This document shows, piece by piece, positions 31,577 to 37,451 of a DNA stretch of 37,451 nt. The stretch comes from Roseiarcus sp050015575 (GTDB taxonomy: Bacteria > Pseudomonadota > Alphaproteobacteria > Rhizobiales > Beijerinckiaceae). How positions within the stretch are numbered: the stretch's first letter is position 1; each line of letters begins with the position of its first letter. The position numbers and the translations under genes were made by a program. A model generated the notes under the pieces. That model was not told the origin of the DNA, made no database searches, and saw only the letters and a list, made by a program, of their open reading frames with translations. The stretch spans positions 1-37,451 of the forward strand of contig JBEKBD010000012.1 in assembly GCA_050015575.1 (NCBI GenBank). The letters run 5' to 3'.

Positions 31577-31716
31577 CGCGGAGACTCGCCTAGCCCCTCG
31601 CCCTGCCTCTCCGCCGCAAACGCGAGCGTTTGTCGGGCATAACCGGAAAGCGGGGAAAGGAAGGCGCCGCGAGACTCCTCTCCCCGCCGTGGCGGGGAGA
31701 GGTTGGGTGAGGGACC
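31577..31716. repeat. dispersed inverted repeat, copy 2, inside the urt operon
   Basis: The left side matches copy 1 over about 40 bp (CGCGGAGACTCGCCTAGCCC, CTCGCCCTGCCTCTCC), and the right side has a perfect 12-bp stem, CCTCTCCCCGCC (31677-31688) and GGCGGGGAGAGG (31691-31702), followed by TTGGGTGAGGGA. Relative to copy 1 it carries about 35 extra bases (about 31616-31650) that contain their own hairpin, AAACGC/GCGTTT. It lies between urtA and urtB, where it may stop or protect part of the transcript. Confidence 0.85.
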
Positions 31717-31755
31717 TGGGTCGGGGGGAGGACTAGCCGCAGGCCCTTCGCCGGC

Positions 31756-33051
31756 TCACGCGCCGCACTTGTCCGACTTGACGTTCAGGTTGCCGCACGA
31801 CAGCGGCTTGCGCCAATCGGCGATGAGATCGCGCGAACCTTCGAGATAGGGCGACCATTCCTGCGCCACCACCGTGCCCGGCGTCTGCCAGACGGTGTTG
31901 ATCAGTCCATTCGATTGGATTTCGCCGATGTAGACCGGCTTGGTGATGTGGTGGTTGGGCATCATCGTCGCGATGCCGCCGGTGAGGTTGGGAACGGCGA
32001 CGCCGATCATGGCGTCGATCACCTTGTCCGGATCCGTCGTGCCGGCCTTCTCGACCGCCTTCACCCACATGTTGAAGCCGATGTAGTGCGCTTCCATCGG
32101 ATCGTTGAAGGTGCGCTTCGGGTTCTTGGTGAAGGCGCGCCACTTCTCGATCTCCGCCTTGTTCTCGGGCGTGTCGATCGTCTGGAAATAATTCCAGGCG
32201 GCGAGGTGGCCGACCAGCGGCTTGGCGTCGAGGCCGGCGAGTTCTTCTTCGCCGACCGAGAACGCGACGACCGGGATGTCGGTCGCCTTGATCCCCTGGT
32301 TGCCGAGTTCCTTGTAGAACGGCACGTTGGCGTCGCCGTTGATGGTCGAGACCACCGCCGTCTTCTTGCCCGCCGAACCGAACGCCTTGATCTTCGTGAC
32401 TTCGGTCTGCCAGTCGGAGAAGCCGAACGGCGTGTAGTTGATCATGATGTCTTCAGGCGCGACGCCCTTGGCCTTGAGATAGGCCTCCAGGATTTTGTTG
32501 GTGGTGCGCGGATAGACGTAGTCGGTGCCTTCGAGCACCCAGCGCTTCACCGCGCCGCCGTCCTCGCTCATGAGATAGTCGACGGCGGGAATGGCCTGCT
32601 GGTTGGGCGCGGCGCCGGTGTAGAAGACGTTGCGCTCGGATTCCTCGCCCTCGTATTGCACGGGATAGAACAGGATCGAGTCGAGCTCCTTGAACACCGG
32701 CAAAACCGATTTGCGCGAAACCGAGGTCCAGCAGCCGAAGACGACGGCGACTTTGTCCTTGGCGATGAGTTCGCGCGCCTTCTCGGCGAACAGCGGCCAG
32801 TTGGAGGCGGGATCGACGACCACCGGCTCCAGTTTCTTGCCGAGCACGCCGCCCTTCTTGTTCTGCTCGTCGATCAGCATCAGCATGACGTCCTTCAGCG
32901 TCGTTTCGCTGATCGCCATCGTGCCGGAAAGCGAATGGAGAATGCCGATCTTGATGGTGTCCTCGGCCCTCGCGGCGAAAGAACTCAGCGCCAATGCGCC
33001 GCCGAGTAGCGCGCCCGTCGCGCGCAGCATGAAGCGTCTGTTGACTGACAT
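31756..33051 (-). CDS. urtA: urea ABC transporter substrate-binding protein UrtA
   Basis: A 431-residue periplasmic binding protein of the type I (Leu/Ile/Val-like) fold. The N-terminus MSVNRRFMLRATGALLGGAL is an export signal cleaved after AARA; the RR pair makes Tat export possible, but the motif is imperfect. The mature start EDTIKIGILHSLSGTMAISE and the FGCWTSVSRKSVLPVFKELD segment are UrtA-specific. It captures urea (or short-chain amides) for UrtBCDE. A likely sigma-54 promoter lies about 70 bp upstream. It is the first gene of the operon. Confidence 0.96.
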   Translation of the reverse strand: MSVNRRFMLRATGALLGGALALSSFAARAEDTIKIGILHSLSGTMAISETTLKDVMLMLIDEQNKKGGVLGKKLEPVVVDPASNWPLFAEKARELIAKDKVAVVFGCWTSVSRKSVLPVFKELDSILFYPVQYEGEESERNVFYTGAAPNQQAIPAVDYLMSEDGGAVKRWVLEGTDYVYPRTTNKILEAYLKAKGVAPEDIMINYTPFGFSDWQTEVTKIKAFGSAGKKTAVVSTINGDANVPFYKELGNQGIKATDIPVVAFSVGEEELAGLDAKPLVGHLAAWNYFQTIDTPENKAEIEKWRAFTKNPKRTFNDPMEAHYIGFNMWVKAVEKAGTTDPDKVIDAMIGVAVPNLTGGIATMMPNHHITKPVYIGEIQSNGLINTVWQTPGTVVAQEWSPYLEGSRDLIADWRKPLSCGNLNVKSDKCGA

Positions 33052-33121
33052 GTTCGACCCCGTGTTCTCCACAATGGCGGGTCGGCGCGCTCGCGCGGCC
33101 GGCCCATGGGCCAAGGTCGAC

Positions 33122-33136
33122 GCAAGCGCTGTGCCA
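33122..33136 (-). promoter_or_regulatory. sigma-54 promoter candidate for urtABCDE
   Basis: On the minus strand TGGCACAGCGCTTGC matches the -24/-12 consensus TGGCACG-N4-TTGC with one mismatch and the exact GG to GC spacing. It lies 71 bp before the urtA ATG. Urea transport genes are commonly under NtrC and sigma-54, which fits. I did not find a clear NtrC palindrome upstream. Confidence 0.65.
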
Positions 33137-33174
33137 GCGATATCGAAGGAGATTGGGCGCGATCCCGGACGAAC

Positions 33175-33195
33175 GGCGCCGAAAGGCGCGGCGCC
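33175..33195. terminator. hairpin between actR and urtA
   Basis: GGCGCCG (33175-33181) and CGGCGCC (33189-33195) form a 7-bp stem around 7 bases. It lies 49 bp past the actR stop, upstream of the urtA promoter. It could separate the two transcripts, although no T-run follows. Confidence 0.35.
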
Positions 33196-33243
33196 GCGCG
33201 CAAATCTTGGGCGCCGAGCCGAGCCAGTCGCCGGACCCGGCGT

Positions 33244-33822
33244 TCAGCGCGGCGCGCGCTTGCCGAGGATGCGCTGCAACGTGCGCCGATGCATGTTGAG
33301 TTGGCGGGCGGTCTCCGAAACGTTGCGCTCGCACGATTCGTAGACGCGCTGAATGTGCTCCCACCGCACACGGTCGGCCGACATCGGATGTTCGGGACTG
33401 TCGATCGGGTCGGCCCGTTCCGCCATCAGCACGGCGACGATCTCGTCGGCGTTCACGGGCTTGGCCAGATAGTCGTACGCTCCGAGCTTGACGGCGACCA
33501 CGGCGGTGGCGATCGCGCCGTAGCCGGTCAGGATGATCGCGCGCGCGTCGGGGCGCGCGGCCTTCAGCGCGCGCATCACGTCGAGCCCGCTGCCGTCGCC
33601 GAGTTTCAGATCGATGACGGCGAAGGCGGGCGCGTCGGCCGCAATGGCGGCCAGGCCTTCGGCGACGCTGACGGCCTGACGCGGCGCGAATCCGCGCGAG
33701 CCCATCGCCTGCGCCAAGCGTTCACCGAACGGCCTGTCGTCGTCGACGATCAGCAGCGATTTGTCGAGCGCCGCCGATTCGTCGGCCAGCGTCTGACGCG
33801 TGAAGTCTCTCTCAATGTCCAT
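33244..33822 (-). CDS. actR: redox response regulator ActR/RegA/PrrA
   Basis: A 192-residue response regulator. The receiver has the acidic pocket DDD (27-29), phosphorylation site Asp71 (VIDLKLGDGSGLDVMRAL), the conserved Thr in ILTGYG and Lys in LAKPV. A short linker leads to a Fis-type helix-turn-helix (SETARQLNMHRRTLQRIL), nearly invariant in RegA/ActR proteins. It controls respiration, nitrogen, carbon and pH responses in relatives. It lies 4 bp downstream of actS, in the same operon. Confidence 0.95.
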   Translation of the reverse strand: MDIERDFTRQTLADESAALDKSLLIVDDDRPFGERLAQAMGSRGFAPRQAVSVAEGLAAIAADAPAFAVIDLKLGDGSGLDVMRALKAARPDARAIILTGYGAIATAVVAVKLGAYDYLAKPVNADEIVAVLMAERADPIDSPEHPMSADRVRWEHIQRVYESCERNVSETARQLNMHRRTLQRILGKRAPR

Positions 33823-33826
33823 CGGC

Positions 33827-35182
33827 TCACTGCGTTTTGGCGTAAAGATAAGGTTCTAGCCCTTGTTGACGCGACAGTCGACCGTGTTCGAAGGCGGCGA
33901 GCGGCCAGACGATCGTGGCGACGGCGCCCGTATGCGCGGGCGGCGCATTGGCGATCTCGAGCGAAGCGCCGGAGCGCTCGAGCAGCGCGTTGGCGATGAA
34001 CAGCCCCAGGCCCATCCCCCCGGCGATCTCGCCCTCGCGCCGACGCGCGGCGCCGCGCGTCGATATGTAGGGCTCGCCCAGGCGCGCCAGAACGTGGGGG
34101 GGAAAGCCCGGCCCGTCGTCGGCGATGACGATCTTGACGACCGAACTCGTCCAGGAGGCGCGGATGGCGACCCTGCTCTCGGCGAAGCTCACCGCGTTCT
34201 CGACGATATTGTTCAAGCCGTAGATGATCGCCGCGGTACGGCGACAGATGGGCTCGGGCGGCGGCCCGTCGCGTTCGACCGCGATTTCCACGTCGAGCAG
34301 GCGGTGAGGCGTCACGATCTCCTCGATGAGGTCGCCGAGCGTCGTTTCCTCGAGCGAAGAGCCCTCGATGGTGGCGGGCGAGGAAAGCTTGCCCAAGATC
34401 GAGCGGCAGCGCCCGACCTGTTCCTCGACCAGACGCAAATCGTCGGCGCATTGCGCGGCGACCAGAGGCTGCGCCGCCAACTCGTGAACCACCAGCGCCA
34501 CGGTCGCCAGCGGCGTGCCCAATTCGTGCGCCGCGGCGGCGGCCAAACCGTCGAGTTGGGAAAGATGTTGCTCGCGGGCGAGATTGAGCTCGGTGGCGGT
34601 CAGCGCGCTGGCGAGTTGGCGCGCCTGCTCGGCGATGCGGTTGCCGTAAATGGTGACGAAAATCGCGCTGACGGCGATCGCCGTCCACAGTCCGACGTCG
34701 TAGAGCCGCGGCGGCTGAAACACCTCGCCGTCCGACCAGCGCAGCGGCCAATGCCAGAGTTGCAGCGCCGTCGCGCAAACCAGCGTGAAAAGGAGCAGGC
34801 CGAGCGTGCGGCGCAGCGGCAGCGAGACCGCCGACATCATCACCGGCGCGAGAAACAGGATCGAGAAGGGATTGACGAGGCCGCCCGTCAGCAACAGCAA
34901 CGCGGCCAGTTGCGCGATGTCGAAGCCGAGAATATTGGCCGCCCAGGAATCGTCGAGATGGGCGCTGACGGGAAAACGCACACGCAGCGCCGCGTTGAGG
35001 ACGACCGAGGCGCCGATGATCAGAAAACAAGCGAAAACCGGAAATTCCACCCCCAATACGAAATGCGCGACAACCACGGCCGTCGATTGGCCGAACACCG
35101 CGATCCATCGCAGCCAGATCAGCGTGTCGACTCGAAGACGACGCGCCCTCTGGCCGAAATCTTCATCGTCGAAAGCGTCCAA
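33827..35182 (-). CDS. actS: redox sensor histidine kinase ActS/RegB/PrrB, TTG start
   Basis: A 451-residue membrane kinase that senses the quinone pool. Six membrane helices lie in residues 20-180, with the ubiquinone-binding motif GGLVNPF at 100-106. The H-box AHELGTPLA has phospho-acceptor His219, and Cys259 in GRCRSIL matches the redox-active cysteine of RegB. The ATPase has an N-box (NNIVENAV) and G-boxes (DDGPGFP, GGMGLGLFIA). The only start that keeps the conserved RRLRVDTLIWLRW region with a family-like lead is TTG at 35182; no ATG or GTG lies just upstream. Ribosome-binding sequence is weak, so expression may be low or coupled. Confidence 0.93.
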   Translation of the reverse strand: MDAFDDEDFGQRARRLRVDTLIWLRWIAVFGQSTAVVVAHFVLGVEFPVFACFLIIGASVVLNAALRVRFPVSAHLDDSWAANILGFDIAQLAALLLLTGGLVNPFSILFLAPVMMSAVSLPLRRTLGLLLFTLVCATALQLWHWPLRWSDGEVFQPPRLYDVGLWTAIAVSAIFVTIYGNRIAEQARQLASALTATELNLAREQHLSQLDGLAAAAAHELGTPLATVALVVHELAAQPLVAAQCADDLRLVEEQVGRCRSILGKLSSPATIEGSSLEETTLGDLIEEIVTPHRLLDVEIAVERDGPPPEPICRRTAAIIYGLNNIVENAVSFAESRVAIRASWTSSVVKIVIADDGPGFPPHVLARLGEPYISTRGAARRREGEIAGGMGLGLFIANALLERSGASLEIANAPPAHTGAVATIVWPLAAFEHGRLSRQQGLEPYLYAKTQ

Positions 35183-35224
35183 AGCGTCTTTGCAACCTAT
35201 GCTCTGGGAGCCGCGGCGCGGCGG

Positions 35225-35770
35225 TTATTGAATTTTCTCATGAGGGTATACGCCCCACAGGGCGGCCTGTTCAATATACCCCTTGTAGCCGTCGCCATCG
35301 ATCAGGCACCAGGCGCCGTCGCACGCGCGCACATTGGCGATCACGCCCGATTGCAGCGTCGCCGCCACTTCGCCGTTCGCCCGGGGCTGGGTGTAGATCG
35401 TGAACACCTGGCCTTTTCTGCCGACCCCGACCAGCCCGGTGCGGCGCCCGGAAAGCAGGGTGTGGAGAACCCACCCCTCGGCGCCCTCCGAATCGCGCAC
35501 CTTGCGCCAGATATCGAATTCGGCGGTGATCTCGACCGGCAGGCCGGCGCGCTGGAACACCCACTTCGTGGCGTGATCCTTCGACGGCCCCTCGCGCAGA
35601 TTGACGCGATCGGTCTTCAGGCTGGCATAGCGCGGCAGGGGCAGGCCGGTCGTCGAGCCCACCGGATCGGCCAGCGCCGCGGCGCCGCACAGCGACGCCA
35701 GCGCCGCCGCGGCGACGAGGCGACCCCCGTGCGGGGAAGCGAGGCGGAGAAGAAAGGCGATGAGTTTCAT
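35225..35770 (-). CDS. periplasmic bacterial SH3 domain protein
   Basis: A 181-residue exported protein: signal peptide about residues 1-34 (LVAAAALASLCGAAALA), then two SH3b-like units, the first from about residue 47 (RYASLKTDRVNLREGPSKDH) and the second from about 125 (TIYTQPRANGEVAATLQSGV). SH3b domains usually bind peptidoglycan. The start at 35770 gives the signal peptide; the upstream frame is noise. It ends 42 bp before actS in the same direction and may share its transcript; it diverges from the dehydrogenase gene, a common arrangement in Rhizobiales. Confidence 0.88.
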   Translation of the reverse strand: MKLIAFLLRLASPHGGRLVAAAALASLCGAAALADPVGSTTGLPLPRYASLKTDRVNLREGPSKDHATKWVFQRAGLPVEITAEFDIWRKVRDSEGAEGWVLHTLLSGRRTGLVGVGRKGQVFTIYTQPRANGEVAATLQSGVIANVRACDGAWCLIDGDGYKGYIEQAALWGVYPHEKIQ

Positions 35771-36006
35771 TCCCGATCCATCGGAGAAGGCGCGGCGCGG
35801 CGCGTCCTTGTCTTTGCCTCGCCATCTGCTAGAGAGGCCGCAGCGGCGCGCCGAACGAAGGCGCGACGCCTCGGCCGCCCCGAAACGGCTTTCTTTTGCC
35901 GGGCGCGTCGTTAACGAGGCGTTAAGGCGTCGGATATGGCCCGCGAACATGGTTGAAATCGGGCCGTCGGCGTTCAGGGTCCGCCCGAGCGAGGAGATAT
36001 CGGCCC

Positions 36007-37002
36007 ATGCACAGGAAGAAGCCCCTCGTCATCGTCACGCGCAAGCTTCCCGACCTCGTCGAGACGCGCATGCGCGAATTGTTCGACGCGCGGCTCAATG
36101 TCGACGACAAGCCGATGTCGGAGAGCGAAATCGCCGATGCGATGCGCGAGGCCGACGTGCTGGTGCCCACCATCACCGACTCGATCGGCGCGCCGCTGAT
36201 CGCGCAAGCCGGCGAGCGGATGAAGCTGATCGCCAATTTCGGCAACGGCGTCGACAACATCGACGTGACCTCGGCGCTGCGCCGCGGCATCACCGTCACC
36301 AACACGCCGGGCGTCCTCACCGAGGACACCGCCGACATGACGATGGCGCTGATTCTCGCCACCGCCCGCCGGCTCGCCGAGGGCGCCAGGGTGATCCCCG
36401 AAGGACGTTGGACCGGTTGGTCGCCGACCTGGATGCTCGGGCGGCGCATCACCGGCAAGCGCCTCGGCATCGTCGGCATGGGCCGCATCGGTCAGGCGCT
36501 GGCGCGGCGCGCGCGCGCCTTCGGCTTGTCGATCCATTATCACAACCGTTGCCGGGTCGCGCAGCAGATCGAGGAGGCGCTGGAGGCGACCTACTGGGAG
36601 TCGCTCGATCAAATGCTGGCGCGGATGGATTTCGTTTCGATCAACTGCCCGCACACGCCCGCCACCTATCACTTGTTGTCGGCGCGACGGCTGAAATATC
36701 TGCGTCCCGAGGCGATCGTCATCAACACCGCGCGCGGCGAAGTGATCGACGAGGCCGCGCTGACGCGCATGCTGGAGGCCGGAGAAATCGCCGGGGCGGG
36801 CCTCGACGTGTTCGAAAACGCGCCCGCCGTCTCCGCCAAGCTGATCGCGCTCGCCGAGAAGGGCGTGGTGACGCTGCTGCCGCACATGGGCTCGGCCACC
36901 CACGAAGGACGCAACGACATGGGCGAGAAGGTGATCATCAACATCAAAACCTTCGTCGACGGCCACCGCCCGCCCGACCGCGTGCTGCCGAGCATGCTGT
37001 GA
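36007..37002 (+). CDS. D-2-hydroxyacid dehydrogenase (D-glycerate dehydrogenase type)
   Basis: A 331-residue NAD(P)H-dependent reductase of 2-oxoacids such as glyoxylate and hydroxypyruvate. The nucleotide motif GMGRIG is at 157-162, and the catalytic set is Arg243 (NTARGEV), Glu270 (DVFENAP) and His293 (LPHMGSA). The ATG at 36007 has GAGGAG ten bases upstream and gives MHRKKPLVIVTRKLPD; an ATG 18 codons earlier adds only basic residues. NADP or NAD use is not decided here. Downstream, an imperfect inverted repeat probably ends transcription. Confidence 0.92.
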   Translation: MHRKKPLVIVTRKLPDLVETRMRELFDARLNVDDKPMSESEIADAMREADVLVPTITDSIGAPLIAQAGERMKLIANFGNGVDNIDVTSALRRGITVTNTPGVLTEDTADMTMALILATARRLAEGARVIPEGRWTGWSPTWMLGRRITGKRLGIVGMGRIGQALARRARAFGLSIHYHNRCRVAQQIEEALEATYWESLDQMLARMDFVSINCPHTPATYHLLSARRLKYLRPEAIVINTARGEVIDEAALTRMLEAGEIAGAGLDVFENAPAVSAKLIALAEKGVVTLLPHMGSATHEGRNDMGEKVIINIKTFVDGHRPPDRVLPSML

Positions 37003-37035
37003 GGGGGCGGGAGCGCGAAGCGCCGAGGCGCGCGT

Positions 37036-37095
37036 CCAGCGGGATGATGGGCGGCCCGTCATCCCAATCCTATGGGCCACCCATCCTCCCGCTGG
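37036..37095. terminator. 22-bp imperfect inverted repeat between convergent genes
   Basis: Arms at 37036-37057 and 37074-37095 pair with two mismatches over 22 bp (CCAGCGGGATGATGGG on the left against CCCATCCTCCCGCTGG on the right) around a 16-base loop. An alternative stem GGGATGA/TCATCCC (37041-37047 with 37059-37065) uses part of the left arm. It is well placed as a shared terminator for the dehydrogenase and xseA, but it has no T-run and may also be a dispersed repeat. Confidence 0.6.
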
Positions 37096-37127
37096 GCGCC
37101 CCCGCTCGATCTCGCTGACGCGATGCG

Positions 37128-37451
37128 CTAGAACAGCGATCCCTGCTCGCTCTTGCGCGCGCGCTCTTTGGCGCGCCGCGCCGACGATCCGCCGCCCGCC
37201 CCGTCGGCGGTCGCGGCGATTTCGCCGTCGGCGAATTCGATGTGCAGCGCCTGGCCGTGGGCGATCGCGCCGGCGCGGCGCAGCGGCGCGCGGGCGGCGT
37301 CGCGGACCAGCGCGAAGCCGCGCGCCAACACGCTGCGATAGCTGACCGCGTTCAACACCTGCGCCGCGGCGCCGAGGCGAGTCCGCCGCCGCTTCTGCAT
37401 TTCGAACAGCGCACGGCGCAGCCGGCCCTCGAGCTGGCTCAGCGAACCCGC
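37128..37451 (-). CDS. xseA: exodeoxyribonuclease VII large subunit, C-terminal part
   Basis: The frame is open to the window edge, so only the last 107 residues are seen. The segment VSYRSVLARGFALVRDAARA followed by P and an A/G-rich turn, with FADGEIAA, is the conserved C-terminal part of XseA, and the preceding helix (SLSQLEGRLRRALFEMQKRR) is the end of its coiled coil. The tail is Lys/Arg-rich (ARRAKERARKSEQGSLF). The enzyme degrades single-stranded DNA together with XseB. Confidence 0.85.
   Translation of the reverse strand, partial: AGSLSQLEGRLRRALFEMQKRRRTRLGAAAQVLNAVSYRSVLARGFALVRDAARAPLRRAGAIAHGQALHIEFADGEIAATADGAGGGSSARRAKERARKSEQGSLF

Overview
The window is about 37 kb of high-GC, densely coded chromosomal DNA from an alphaproteobacterium, most likely of the Rhizobiales/Hyphomicrobiales. 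The lineage call rests on a RegB/ActS-type quinone sensor kinase with its RegA/ActR partner, a stand-alone zinc-free S4 gene, DUF1127 and DUF2019 genes, and an SH3 protein beside a D-2-hydroxyacid dehydrogenase. I cannot fix the genus from sequence alone. There is no phage, insertion sequence, CRISPR array, tRNA or rRNA; most genes belong to known families.

Layout. 0.4-4.9 kb: an M23 murein endopeptidase, gluQ (tRNA-Asp queuosine glutamylation), an AlkA-type base-excision glycosylase and a small carboxylesterase. 4.9-5.5 kb: a noncoding stretch with a 10-bp-phased T-tract array and a REP-like hairpin. 5.5-11.2 kb (minus strand): a five-gene cecR-ybhG-ybhF-ybhS-ybhR efflux operon joined by ATGA overlaps, under a perfect 12-bp inverted-repeat operator. 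11.7-13.7 kb: an exported YqgE-like protein and an LLM flavin oxidoreductase. 13.8-19.2 kb (minus): a self-contained TetR-MacA-MacB-NodT drug/lipid exporter, again with a visible promoter and operator. 19.4-20.1 kb: rpsD with a leader that can form competing hairpins. 20.1-22.1 kb is the least ordinary part: a LexA-box-like motif, short coding relics, a tandem DUF2019 gene followed by a decayed third copy of its C-terminus, and a DUF1127 gene with a candidate leader peptide. 22.2-27.1 kb: a LysR regulator, prfC, an exported ankyrin-repeat protein and an SDR. 27.3-33.1 kb (minus): a complete urtABCDE urea transporter with a likely sigma-54 promoter and two copies of a dispersed inverted repeat, one between urtA and urtB. 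33.2-35.8 kb: actR, actS and an SH3 gene. 36-37.4 kb: a D-2-hydroxyacid dehydrogenase and the 3' end of xseA.

How the genes work together. The two exporter operons each pair a TetR-type regulator with a complete inner-membrane pump and adaptor; the MacAB set also brings its own outer-membrane channel. The urt genes supply urea as nitrogen, and their likely sigma-54 promoter implies nitrogen control. ActS/ActR next door is a global redox regulator that in related bacteria also touches nitrogen and carbon metabolism.

I did not find a convincing new multi-gene system. The best second-look items are the DUF2019 duplication/decay locus, the overlapping leader ORFs before the DUF1127 and M23 genes, the rpsD leader, the exported YqgE paralogue, and the dispersed repeat inside the urt operon.
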